The notes below the pieces were generated by a model. The model was not told where the DNA came from. It worked only from the letters and a program-made list of their open reading frames with translations, and did no database searches. The translations under genes and the position numbers were made by a program. This document shows, piece by piece, positions 1-10,834 of a DNA stretch of 64,000 nucleotides. This DNA comes from Selaginella moellendorffii (lineage: Eukaryota > Streptophyta > Lycopodiopsida > Selaginellales > Selaginellaceae): assembly GCF_000143415.4 (NCBI RefSeq), contig NW_003314323.1, positions 186,001-250,000 of the forward strand. Reading direction: 5' to 3'. Each line of letters begins with the position of its first letter. Within the stretch, counting starts at the first letter, position 1.

Positions 1-223
1 GAGCGCCGGCGCAGTGCCCCATTCCATCCATGAGAAAGGTTTGATTCATTCGCCGGGAAGAAAAATTCGTGATCTCTCTGGATTTCCAGGAAGGAAGCAA
101 AGAGGGAGAATCTCCGCCCGTGGACGATACAAAGAAAGAATAATATAAACAGTGTAAAAGCCCCGGGTTAACATGATGCCCCTTCTTTTTCATCGTCTCG
201 TCTATTAGGGCATAGCTGAAGCT

Positions 224-1805
224 ATGGGTATGGAGCTCGAGCAATGCGAGGAGCAAGGAGGAGCGCGCGTCGAGGATCTTCATCCCGAATCGAGGCCCAG
301 CATTCTCTGCGTTGGCGCGGCGGGCGTCGGCAAGACGACGATCGCGAATCGTGAGTAATCGCATGAGATTTCTAGTTCTTCTGTCAGATCTAAGCTCGGC
401 GGCAATTCAGGGTTGAGGCGCGATCGCGAGGTAATTGACGCATCGTCAGGAGCGATCACATGCTATGGGTACGCTGTTAGATCGCACTAGCGCCGAGATT
501 TACATGAGTTTTCTTCTTCGCGTAAAAGCTGGAAAATCGACACCAAGTACTACACTGCAAATGTAGGAATCTGGACGGCTCGGCTGGAGCAAGAACAAAC
601 TGACGAGGTTGTGAAGAGACTGGAATCTCTGAGTGGACAGTGCGAAGCGCTCGTCATGGTTTTTGATCTTAGCAACGTAAGCGCATTTCTTTTCTTCTCC
701 GTCTTATCGAACTTGTATTGTGTTTATAGGATTCTTCGTTTGATCGACTAAAGAACTGGGCGTCCAGAGCAGACTTGACCGCGTTTGAGATACTCCTTTG
801 CGTTGGAAACAAAGCCGACCGTTTGCCGCAACACTATGGCCACGTCGAGTACCGCCGGAGGCTACAAAGGCTTGGAGAGTCGTCCAGTGATCCTCATCCC
901 GAGTTTCTGGAATTCGGGATACAAAGGAACGAAGGAAGCTCGTTGCTTGACGACGAAGAGGTCGAGCTCGCAGGGCCAGCTCCCCCAGTTGACGAGAAGA
1001 AGCATAGCAGGATCGAGTGGTGCATCGAGAATGGCATCGAGTACATTGAGGCGTGTGCACTGAACGTTGCCTTTGACGACTGTAAGCACTGCTTCCTTCT
1101 ATCGCTTTTCTAGCTTTACGCTTTTCCTTCTCAGGTTTGTCATTGGATGGAGATTTGCAAGGTGTGTCCCGCATTCGAGGAGCACTGTCGGCTCACATGT
1201 GGCCGGGGATGGTGATGAAGCCAACTCCCAGCAAAGCGACCAGTGAAGCTCAAGCTTGCACACAAGGAGGTGAGAAAGAAATCTCCAAAATACCGTCACG
1301 AGCACGATCTTGTATTCGCGTAGATCCTTCGAGCGACGAGGAGTCCGACTTTACCATCGAGTACGAGCTTCTCTCGAGTGTATCAGACGACGAAGCCTTT
1401 GCCGCTGAGAGCGAAAGCCACCACCGCGAGGATCAAGCGACCGATAGCAGTGTCCTTGAAGCAGCATCAGTGACAGGGCAAGAAGCTACTGCCGATGCGA
1501 GCGAAGAACATGCTGGAGGAGTTAGCGGTGCTTCAGAAACAACACTAGCTGGAGACGATGGTGGAGCTCACGGCGATGGAGAAGAAGAAGTCGGGCATAA
1601 CAATGGACACGAAGCTTCGCAAGTTCGAAGCTCCGGCAATGGCAGCGAAGCGTATAGAATGGACGAGTTTGAGCAGCTGATGCAGGAGATGGCGGGTATG
1701 CGAGAGAATCTCAGTATGATGCCGGACGCACAGCGGCGAGAGATCGCCTCCCAGATCGCGATGAGAATGGCGTCCATGTTTATGGACGACGACGACGACG
1801 AATGA
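224..1805 (+). CDS. AAGAB: AAGAB/p34-like alpha- and gamma-adaptin-binding protein
   Basis: Five exons fit in phase: 224-350, 450-468, 529-676, 730-1081, 1135-1805, giving 438 aa. The N-terminus has a P-loop (GAAGVGKTT, residues 31-39). A Rab-like fold follows with the TKYYTA strand, VMVFDL and a GNKAD guanine-specificity motif. The family signature SSSDPHPEF and the block ALSAHMWPGM lie further on. The C-terminus is acidic and ends in a run of Asp. In animals this family chaperones assembly of AP-1/AP-2 clathrin adaptors in the cytosol; the same role here is inferred. Exon 2 is a 19-nt microexon, required to keep the frame into GWKIDTKYY. The start chosen is the first ATG; a second in-frame ATG is at 230. 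Family assignment is confident; the microexon borders are less so. Confidence 0.88.
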
Positions 1806-2924
1806 TCGATCATAATAGAAGAAGAAAACTTTACTCGAAACTTCAAGACTTAGAAATCAAAGCTAAAGTCCTTGCTTGGCACCAGAAGACCTCGGCGTTC
1901 CTCGGCAGCTTTTCCACGATCCTGCTCCTACTCAAACATGTTCTTCTCGTCTCGCACAAACTCGGCGAATGGAAACGTCCATGGCGCCGTGCTCCCCCGG
2001 ATTGATCCTCTTCATCGCCCTCAATCCAAGTTCATAGACGAGTTCGAGTGAGTCTCTTCGTGCCTGTAGCCTCTCCCACCATACCACTGCATGGCGCTCA
2101 AAGCCTCCGTCAGCGTGAGATGGAGATCATGCCCAGCATCCTCACGATCCTGTTCTCCATCACGATCTCGTAGTGCCGGAAGTTCTTGTCGGCCCCGCGG
2201 CGAAGATGAGACACCACCTGCATGAAGTTCCGATCCTCCCCGGCCAGAGGTTGTCCACCATGATGGTGCGCTCCAGATCCAAACCTTCCAGCAGGCATGC
2301 GAGTCCCTTCCTCTGGATCACTGACTTGTATCGAGTGTGTAGATCTCCCTGGTTCTCAAGCTTGGCTTTGATCATCTAAGCATTGGTGTTATTTCTATGT
2401 CATGAATCCAGCTTTAGCTTCACGGAGCCGAGAACATTAAAGAAAGCTATGACGAAGGCGATGAAAGTAGAGGTGTAGAAATCCAACTCTCAGTCCATGC
2501 TGATAGAGCTGACGAACTTCAAAGCTCTCTCACCAATGCATGCAGAGGAGGCACCACAATTCAGCGAGCTACAACAATGAAATCCATCTGACTTAAGGTT
2601 TAGAGCTAACTAGATTTCAAAGAGCAAACAGGACTGATCATGGATCATATAAAATCTCTCCAAGCATCTGAAGCTTGCTTGATTTGCAAGTTTCTGATTG
2701 CTATTTTGTAGACTTTCCTTGTTCTTTTCGTTTGCTGATCGAGTCTTTGCACGGCTCTCTCATCCAAGCGCAAGGATGTTGCCGTCAAACAAGGAGCAAG
2801 AAATTGCAGAGATGAAGGCAAGTTTCTCTTCAATGTTTTATTCTTCAGTTAAAACTGTGTTGGGCACTTCAGACTCTCGTCCACGATTTGAAGCTTTCTT
2901 TGAGGCCTCCAACGTTTCAGGTAC
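1806..2924. other. Intergenic stretch with a possible decayed coding fragment
   Basis: No complete gene is visible. On the minus strand around 2110-2375 two overlapping frames carry short gene-like peptides; one includes LERTIMVDN, which loosely recalls HAD/NIF-type phosphatases. The frame breaks and no flanking exons could be assembled. I treat it as unassigned, possibly a relic. Confidence 0.3.
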
Positions 2925-3147
2925 TCATGCATTCTCCAGGCTAGATAGCGATCTTACAACTTCCATACATGCAGAATTTACATGTACACTTGCAATACAT
3001 GTGAACGAGCGTGTTCCCGATCTCTTGCGAGAATTTGCCCCCAAATCGTTGCAAGACACTGCCGTGAATCTTTCTTCCCTCTTCCACATCCTTGACGCTC
3101 GAGCAAGCCCCAAGCACGCTCACATACGTGATCTCATTGGGAATCAC
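2925..3147 (-). pseudogene. PPR gene fragment
   Basis: The minus strand reads a PPR L/S-type repeat (PNEITYVSVLGACSS, then EEGRKIHG, then GNTLVHMYCKC), the usual wording of plant PLS-class PPR proteins. The reading is lost after about 50 residues, with a frame change near 2945, and no other PPR repeats adjoin it. It is an isolated relic of a PPR gene; the window holds several intact relatives downstream. It cannot encode a functional PPR array alone. Confidence 0.7.
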
Positions 3148-5118
3148 TAAAGATTAATGTGTTTCATTCAATGGTAACATTATATGAGGTTGTGACTTTC
3201 AAAGTTTAGAATTGCAGAAAAAAAAGCCAAGCACTTGATGTATTGTGTTGATTTTGCTTCTTTTATTATTTTATACTGCTTGTGATGGCTTGATTGTTTT
3301 GAATTTGATTTGATCAACAAGAAAAACTACCAAAGTGATTTCATTTGAAATTGAAAATATCACCACATCTAGATTTCTCAAATTGACACTTTTAGAACAT
3401 TATTATTTTTTCCTTTCACTGATATTGCTTATAAAACCTCTATTGCCTCTGGCTGCTCCTCCTAAGAATCCTTCTCAAACACATAATCTTCATTGTCCAC
3501 ATTATAAAGAATTTGACTCATTTCATTGTTACTTATTTGAATTTCTGCCAAGTCCTCCTTGTTCTAGCTGCTCCAAAACTTCTTCAAATGTGAGATCTAG
3601 CATCTCCTCATCTCAGATTTGACAACAGAATTTCAATTATCTCTTTGTCATTCACTGGTATTTCTGCCATTTTAAAGATCATAATAGGGGTGTGTTCCTT
3701 TTCGTGTGCAACTTCATTCTCCTCAAGCAATGCTATGATATTAAACCATTGATATAGAGATCTTCCACATCCTGCATGTGAATCACTACCCCAGCTTTAT
3801 CAGTCTGTTGACCATTCTGTTTCGCTTCACTGCGAACCCTTTACTCATATAGTCTTGAACTGGAGCATGTTTGAGCTTCTTGTCTTAATGTGCCATGTCT
3901 TCCTAAGTGGTTTAATCTTGGCTGCTTCATATATGTGAGTTTTGTTTTTCCACTATAGGTAAATTTTTTCTTGCATTAACTGCAATGGTACTTTGGCTAG
4001 CTAATGTTGTCATTGCTGAAGTAATTGAAGTTGCCACATTCACTTTGATTGCACTTTGTATAAGTCAAGTGTTGCTCTTTCAGGTATGTCATCAACTTCC
4101 ACACTTCCAAACTGAAAGCCACTCTATTTGGGAGGAGGAAGCAAACAATGGGTACTTTTGGAGAAGATAAAACTCCTTGTACACTTTGCTGCTCTTCTTT
4201 AGCATCACATGAGTGTGTTTAAAGCTAACTTTGGGTAAAGGGAGTTTTATTAAACATCTGTTAATTTCTACCTTTATATCTAGCATATTCTTATAATTTT
4301 AATGTTACTGAGTGAAGTCATTGGGTAGTTTTGGAGAAGATGGAGCTCCTTGTACACCTTCCTTGGCTCAAAAAGATGAATGCTTTAAGTGAAACAGCTT
4401 AAAGGCCCACTAGTTTTAGAAAATAAAGGTCCTTTAGTTTTTTAAAATGGTGTTGTTGGAATTCAAAGATCAAAATTTGATCTTAACTTATTTGGAATAT
4501 GCATACACATCCAAATATTTTTTGAAGAAAGCTTTGGATTGGTTTATATTAACCACTTCATAATCTGTTTTATGTATTTTATATCAATGGAACGTTAAGA
4601 ATTTGGAATGTTTCTGAGGTAAGAAAATAGTTACTCTCTTCCGGTTCAATAAGTACTCTGAGAAGATAAAGAGGTTCTTGTTGAGTTGTGCTATTTGTAA
4701 CTTTGTTTTGGCTAGAAGACAAGAGCGAGAAGGCCAGAGTTTCCCAACGTATGCTACAGTCACTACTCGTTCTACTTGGGAAGAGTATCATCCAAGTCGA
4801 ACGAGATATCAATTATAACTCTCACTGAAACCCCAGGATGGATGTGTATATATATATATGATGAAAAGGTAAAATCCTTTTTACATACCTCACGTTTCGA
4901 CTTCACAATAGTTACTCTCGAGAGCTGAACTCAGTAATCGATTGGTGACAGAAGAGATTAATCACGAAGGAGAATGGACAACTTGCCAGAGACGATGATC
5001 GTGTTGTAGTACGATAGCACGGGCTCTATGTTTATATGACATGATAGAGACACCGTTTCCTGATTGATCTTGGTTAGAAGGCCAACGAGAAAGAAATGAT
5101 AGAACTTTGGCTTACCTT
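3148..5118. other. AT-rich intergenic region
   Basis: About 2 kb of AT-rich sequence with only short, uninformative reading frames and a small TA run near 4847-4860. The right end presumably holds the 3' UTR of the minus-strand U-box gene. No RNA gene, transposon terminus or coding domain was recognised. Confidence 0.5.
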
Positions 5119-8100
5119 TTAAAAATAGCTGGAGACCTCCTGGATCATTGACAACTGCGCTAGAACTTTGCCAGCTTTCTTCTTCACAGTGACCGATCCG
5201 TGCTGCGCCAGTTCCACCAGAGGGAGCTTTGCTCGCCCGCAATAAGTTTCTCTCATATTCTTTAGTTTGAAGAGGCACGCCAGGAGATCGACCGTGCGCT
5301 CCTTGGCCGTGGCTGTCCCGTGAGCGAGCAAGCCCAGTGATTTGAGGATTGCGTTTGCTTCGTGAAGAAACCAGGCCCCGCGTTCTCTAGTTTCTTCACT
5401 GGAGACAAAAGTGAAGAAAGCCTCTACTGCTGCTTCGGCGGCAACGCTGCTTGGCTCGTCCAGTAGAGCAACCAGACCCGGAACCGCCCTGGCTTCCACG
5501 ATGCAAAACGTGGTCTTGACGCTGCATACTCCGGTGTGGACCTTGCAAATCGCTGGCACTGTCGGCCGGAAACAAAGCCATCCTGTGCTCGTTGGCGGAT
5601 GGCACAAGTCTAGTGTGGTCAGGGAGAAGTTCCTCAGGGCTCGTGCTGCTCTTGCCTTCCCTGTTGTGGTTCCCGAGTTGAGGATCGTCACCAGGACAGA
5701 ATGGATCCCCGAGTCCACCAAAGTCCTCTGGAGCTCTACGTTAGTTGGCTCCGTGAACCTCTCGAGCGCAGCGAGAGCACTCTCAGTGACTTTGGAGCTG
5801 TCGCCTTTCACCTGGGCCAGCACCGTGGTCACAGCTCCAGCCTCCATCAGTGTCTCCATGGTTTGCTTGTTGCTCGGGAAGCTCGCCAGTACCATTAAAA
5901 GATCTGCTCGGATGTCTGCGGAAGAACAGTTGCCGATCAAGTTAACGAAGTGTTCCAGCTTCTTCTCGGTGTACAGGCAGTCGAAAATGTCGCCTCCAGC
6001 TCCTTCCGACATGGAGCGAAGCAGGAACACAGCCGAGTCACGGACTTCTCTCTCGGCTCCATCGAGCAGCCCAACCAGAAAAGCTACTCCTTGCTGTTCC
6101 TTTATCACTTCCTGTACTAGTTCCCCGTCTTTTGATTGTGCCAGTCCATGAAGTACCAGGAGAATAGGTGCCCGAAGAATCAAGCCGTGCGAGGAGCTTT
6201 CCATGAGACCGATGAGCGTCTCGACGGCCTGTTTTACGTTCACTGCGTGCCCATCCCGGTCAGTGAGCGATGCGTCCGTATTTCCTTGCGCTATATTCTT
6301 GAGAGTTATTGCTGCAGCTTCTTTGCAAGTCTGAGGGAGCCTGGGAGACGTCAGATTGTCCATGAGAACGGGAAATCCACCAGCTTGTGCCATGCTTCGC
6401 TGGTTCTGAGAGTTTGACGACAGATTCCTCAACGCCTCCAACGCAGTAGCTTTTGCTTCGAGTTTATCGCTTATCATCATCTGGAGGAGAGGACCGATGA
6501 CTCCTTTCTCTCCAAGCATGAGCTTGTTTTGATCCGACAGAGACTCGAGGTTCCCAAGGGCTCGAGCCATAGCCAACTTCGATTCCTCACTACCTGTACA
6601 AGACCTGGCAAGGTTAGGAAACCAAAAAGAAGAAAAGAAATGACGGACCTTCAAGTAAGGACGATATCAGTGGATCAAAGTAGCTCATGGATGCCATTTG
6701 CACAATGTTCTCATTGCTGCTGCAAAGCTTCTCAAGGACAGGTTTTGCTGTCGGCTCGTTCTCATTGTGGAGCATCACGAGATGTAAGACGGCGCTCTTT
6801 TCTTGGCAGAGCTTCTCGCAAACAGATCTTTCATCCCCTTGCAGAAGCTCCAGCAATACCGACAGCGCCAGCTTTTTTAACGTACTCTTCCCGAGGCATC
6901 GAACGACTTGTTCCAGTCCGCCAACCTGGACAACTTCATCCTGGAGTAGAAAAAGCGCAAGCATAACTTATACATGAAGTAGACAGAAAGAAGAGACGAA
7001 GATACGTACTCTGTTTCTAAAATTGTTGTGCACGAGAATCCGCAGAGCTGTGAGAGCTCTCCTTTGGACCTCCTTGTCACGCAGCTTCATCACCTCAATG
7101 ATCTCCGGAATAACATTCTCTGCGGCGATCCACTCCGTGTTCGTGTTGCTCTCCTCGCACAGCTTGCACAAATCATCCAGAGCATTCTGCGCCAGTGCCA
7201 CGTCCCTCTTTTGGAGAAAATGCTTCGCTCGACGAATCCGTATGCAGTAGTTCTGATCCGTCCACTCCTGGATAGCCTTCCTCAGCGAAGTGTTGGGCCT
7301 CAGCGTGAAATCCGTAAGTTCCATATGAGTGAAAGGGTCCGACGTGTGGCCGCTCGCAAACCACCTTTCGATCTCACTTCGCTCGTAAGTCCGGTTGCTC
7401 GAAGCAGTCACTGGATCGATCATAACCTCACGCGCGAGCGGACAGATGAAGGAGCTCAGTGGATCAACCGGCTCAGTGATTCCAATGTGCTCGGACGCCT
7501 CCTTGTACCGCTGTCTTAGAACATCTGACGTGTAGGCAGCGTCGGCCTTGGACAGAAGATCGATCACTTGCTCCATGAAAGCCTGCTCCTGCATTTGCTT
7601 TCGCTCAGCCAGCAGCTCCTTCTCTCTTTTAAAGCTCGAGAGCTCCTTGTTGATCTCGGATGGCTCCACTGGAACTCCCACGGCCATGGCGATGGCGACG
7701 ATAAGATCGTTGGCGAAGCCCTGGTCCGTCCTGTGATCCCGGATCCCCTCCTCGAGCTTGCTGAGTATCTGTAACTTTGTCTCGGACGCCTGGAACTCAG
7801 CGCTCAAGAACTGGTTCTTGACTCTCAAGAGGTTGTCCCGGATATCAAGCGAGAGCTCCGTCCCGGCCAGGGACAAGAGCTCCAGATCCTTGCCGATATC
7901 GCGAGTCACCACCTGTGCGTCCTTGACGATGGAGCGGCAATGGAGCAGCAAGTAGAACTTGGACTTGTCCGTGCAATCGCTTACCAGCGTGTGCGCTCGA
8001 TCCAGGTCGGTCTTGAGCGACTGGAGCGCCTGGTTGGCTGCCGTGAGATCCTTGAAGCAGCGCTCCTTGAGCTCCGCGAGCACGGGCTCGATGTCGTGGA

Positions 8101-8230
8101 GGTAGCGCGAAAGCTTCTGGAAGCTCTCCTTCTCCACCAGGACATCCTTGGCGGCGATGGCAATCTCCAGCACCTGTGTGGTGATGAGCGTCAAGAGCGT
8201 GCTGATGGGGATGACCTCGATTCCAATCAT
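5119..8230 (-). CDS. U-box / ARM-repeat E3 ubiquitin ligase (PUB42/43/44 type)
   Basis: Three exons (8230-7010, 6940-6649, 6593-5119) give 995 aa. The N-terminal helical region (UND-like) starts MIGIEVIPIS. The U-box lies at about residues 257-326 (FICPLAREVMIDPV, then TYERSEIERWF, then RPNTSLRKAIQEW). The rest is a long series of ARM repeats, with motifs such as ALEALRNLSSNSQNQ and KARAARALRNFS. U-box proteins recruit E2 enzymes and ARM repeats bind substrates; the closest plant group includes SAUL1/PUB44, linked to senescence and immunity. That functional link is inferred from family only. The frame stays open 14 codons upstream, but the ATG at 8230 begins the conserved N-terminus. The gene shares a 182-bp divergent intergenic region with the NTPase gene. 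Confidence 0.9.
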
Positions 8231-8412
8231 CGTGGCGCTGCTCCTCGCATTGACTAGAAATCCAAGCCCCAATTACCCTGATCCCCGTTGCGATGCGTGA
8301 TCGAAATCTCTTCCTCTCCCGAGCCGCAGCTAGCAGATGATCGCGCGAGATAGCGATAAAACCCTAGCCCACGCAAAAATGCCGCGCTTTTCTTCCTAGG
8401 GTTCTTGGCGCG
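8231..8412. promoter_or_regulatory. Bidirectional promoter region with telo-box
   Basis: Only 182 bp separate the start codons of the divergent U-box ligase and THEP1-like NTPase genes. A telo-box (AAACCCTAG, about 8359-8367) lies inside, and a reverse-oriented CCTAGGGTT at about 8395-8403. Telo-boxes are typical of promoters of plant housekeeping and translation genes. Shared control is an inference from spacing. Confidence 0.55.
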
Positions 8413-9432
8413 ATGGGGCTCCGGCTTGATCTCCCTTACCTCGTCTCCAAGAAGGGCCACGTCCTGTCGCCGCGGCCGATTGGAGTGAAGAAGCTCAAAA
8501 TCCCCAAGCGCGTCTTCTTCATGCTCGGCTATCCGGTATGTGGATCGATCGCATTGTCGATCGACTGGCTAAATCACTGCTCCAGGGCACGGGCAAGTCT
8601 ACCGCGATCGCGTCTATCCTTGAGAAGCTCAGGAAGAATCACCCCAGGCTGCGAGTCCAGGGCTTCTACCAGAGTAGGAACTATTTGTCTGGCGCTTTAT
8701 AAATGCTGTAGCTCTGACCGTGCGTTCTTTTGTCCTGGAAGAACCATTGCTTCGCAGGGGTGAGAACATTGGCGTGGAATCGGTCTCGGTGAATGGCCCC
8801 AGCAAGATCTTCACGTCAACATATCCCATTCCGTGTGAGAAGATTTTCGATTTTCATTCTCTTTTTTGACATGGAAACGCGTTTTTTGTTCATTCTTTTT
8901 CTTCCTTAGGTGGTCCGCGACACGGACTCCGCCATTTCTGGGAAAGCATAGGATCGACATTGGAGCTTTCGAATCCATCGCTTTACCGGAGTTAAAAGTA
9001 TGTTTACTGAATCGAGCGCGATTGAGCAAAGTTTGATTTTTTTTTTTTTTTCTTGTGTGTGTGTGCAGCTACACTACGAGACCGAGCTCTTTGTCGTGGA
9101 CGAAGTGGGAGTGAAGGAACTAATGTCTCCAAAGTTTTATCCTTTGCTCCAAGACGTGCTCAACTCCGAGGTTCCGATACTGGGAGCTTTGCAACGGAAT
9201 TGCTACTGGGAGGACGAGATCAAACAAGGTTCTGCTTTGTCAAATCAAATTCCGGTTCCTAAAAGTGAAACTTTTGGCAGTGGAGGAGATCAAGAAACGC
9301 AAAGACACGCTGATCTACAAAATCTACAAGAAGACCACGAACCACACAGCAAAGCTGGTGTACCAAAGGCTAAACCAGTTTTTCCTCTACAGGAAAGAGG
9401 AAGGCCGAGATCACATCCGGAGAAGTCACTGA
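8413..9432 (+). CDS. THEP1/NTPCR-like nucleoside-triphosphatase
   Basis: Six exons (8413-8535, 8586-8673, 8742-8832, 8910-8997, 9069-9228, 9281-9432) give 233 aa with consistent phase. Evidence is the Walker A motif GYPGTGKST (residues 39-47), the following VQGFYQ strand, a Walker B-like LFVVDEVG near residue 137, and the family element VEEIKKRKD with a C-terminal TLIYKI strand. The family (archaeal/bacterial THEP1, human NTPCR) hydrolyses NTPs in the cytosol; its cellular role is poorly known. An N-terminal 35-residue extension precedes the P-loop. The segment after ILGAL, where exon 5 ends, matches the family least well, so that border is the least certain. Confidence 0.82.
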
Positions 9433-9590
9433 TCGTGTTCATAATCAAATGGTACACTTTTCTCCTCCTTTCCATCCTTTGATTGATCCCGTGCTGCGGT
9501 ATATCACATCAACGCGAAAGTTTTGCTTGTCTCATCAGAAGGTAAACTTGTTCTTCCCGATTGATCTTGTTTTTAACTTCGAAACTTCAG

Positions 9591-10570
9591 CTAGACGCGA
9601 GCTGGTCTCGAAAGCCCCATGCCGGTGCCACTACCAACATGCTTGAACGTCTTGGCTTCCAGATTTTCATCGTGACCAGCGAAACCAGTGCCACCTTTCT
9701 CCAGCGTCACCATGTTCTTGGCCTTGCACGGCCGGTTACACACCGAGCAAGCCTTCTCCGGGATGATGAACTGCTCGGCACACTTCTTACACAGGACGTG
9801 ACCGCAGCTATTGATCACCACCAGCGTCGTCCTGTTCGTCAGCGTGGTGGAACACGAAGGACACATATACCGGTTCTCTTCCGTGTCCTTCCCTTCCGGG
9901 TCGACGATCTCGCTGAAAGAAATCGTGAAGAGCTGCTTGAGCTTGAGCTTCTCCTTCCCTTCCGGACAGATCGTATCAGTCGATGGAGCGTCGATTCTCT
10001 CGGCAGCCTCTGGAGTCGCCGATGGAAGCCAGAAAGCTTTCATGCTTTTCAGCGCCTCCTCTTCGTAAGACGTGACTTTGACGCTGTTGGCTCCCTGGAA
10101 TCCAGCCTTGGCGTCGCCAAAGTCGTGGTTCTTGTCGTGGTGAGGCACCGCGCTGTTGTTCTGGCGATCGAATGCCTCGAGCGCGCGCTCCTTCTCGAGA
10201 TTTCGCCGCTCCAGCTCGTCCTCTTGATCCTTCTTTTGCTGCGTCGCGAACAACGCGATCTTCCTGTAGCGCCCACAAAGGCGTTGCAAAATCTATCCTT
10301 TCCCCAAGCACAAATCAAGGAAAATCCATACCTCTTGATGTCCTTCTTCTGAGCTAGCAGGGACTCGAGAATGCACTCCTTGCAGAAGAGATGGCCCTTT
10401 TGGCAGCACTGCGGATCGGTGAGGCGCTTAAGGCAAATGCAGCAGGCATCGAATGGCTTGATCGAATCCTTGCCCAGCCGCTCCTTCTGCGTGCCATAGC
10501 CAAGCTTGCGCCGCTCATCGTATGTGAAGAATGCGAGATCGTTGTTGTTCTTGGAGTGGCGCTGCGGCAT
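9591..10570 (-). CDS. CSU1: NOSIP-family RING/U-box protein (COP1 SUPPRESSOR 1-like)
   Basis: Two exons (10570-10332 and 10263-9591) give 303 aa, the normal length of the family. The N-terminus MPQRHSKNNNDLAFFTYDE is diagnostic. It is followed by a U-box/RING-like CCICL...CQKGHLFCKECILE. A coiled, charged middle (QQKKDQEDELERRNLEKE) and a C-terminal zinc-binding CPSC...CGHVLCKKC...CSVCNRPC module complete it. NOSIP-type proteins are nuclear E3 ligases; in Arabidopsis the homologue CSU1 acts on COP1/SPA in light signalling. That specific function is inferred by homology. The 3' end faces the 3' end of the NTPase gene at 158 bp. Confidence 0.92.
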
Positions 10571-10651
10571 CCTTCCTCTCCTCAAGCCCTAGAAATTCAA
10601 GGAATCAAAACAGAATAAACCCTTAAAACTATATGGACTAAAAAATTGCAA

Positions 10652-10725
10652 TTCCATTGCCGGGATTTGAACCCGGGTCGCCTGGGTGAAAGCCAGGTAT
10701 CCTGACCGGACTAGACGACAATGGA
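10652..10725 (-). tRNA. tRNA-Glu (anticodon UUC)
   Basis: The minus strand folds as a cloverleaf. The acceptor stem is TCCATTG/CAATGGA with discriminator A. The anticodon arm CCTGG-CTTTCAC-CCAGG shows TTC at the anticodon position. The T arm is CCGGG-TTCAAAT-CCCGG. The D loop is two bases longer than in many tRNA-Glu genes. No intron is present. It lies between the NOSIP and CRM genes. Confidence 0.95.
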
Positions 10726-10834
10726 TGGTGTGAAGTTTTTGAATTTTCTTCACTACAGCCGATATAGCTTTAACCCATTTTAACTTAGTAGACAGATCTT
10801 CGCGGCTTTTTTACTTTCTTTTTAACTCTTCTCT

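Noticed and set aside
5411-6151. 246-codon plus-strand ORF
   Set aside because: Antisense shadow of the ARM-repeat exon of the U-box gene; composition follows the minus-strand codons.
9561-10352. 263-codon plus-strand ORF
   Set aside because: Antisense to NOSIP/CSU1, whose zinc-binding motifs and intron are clear on the minus strand.
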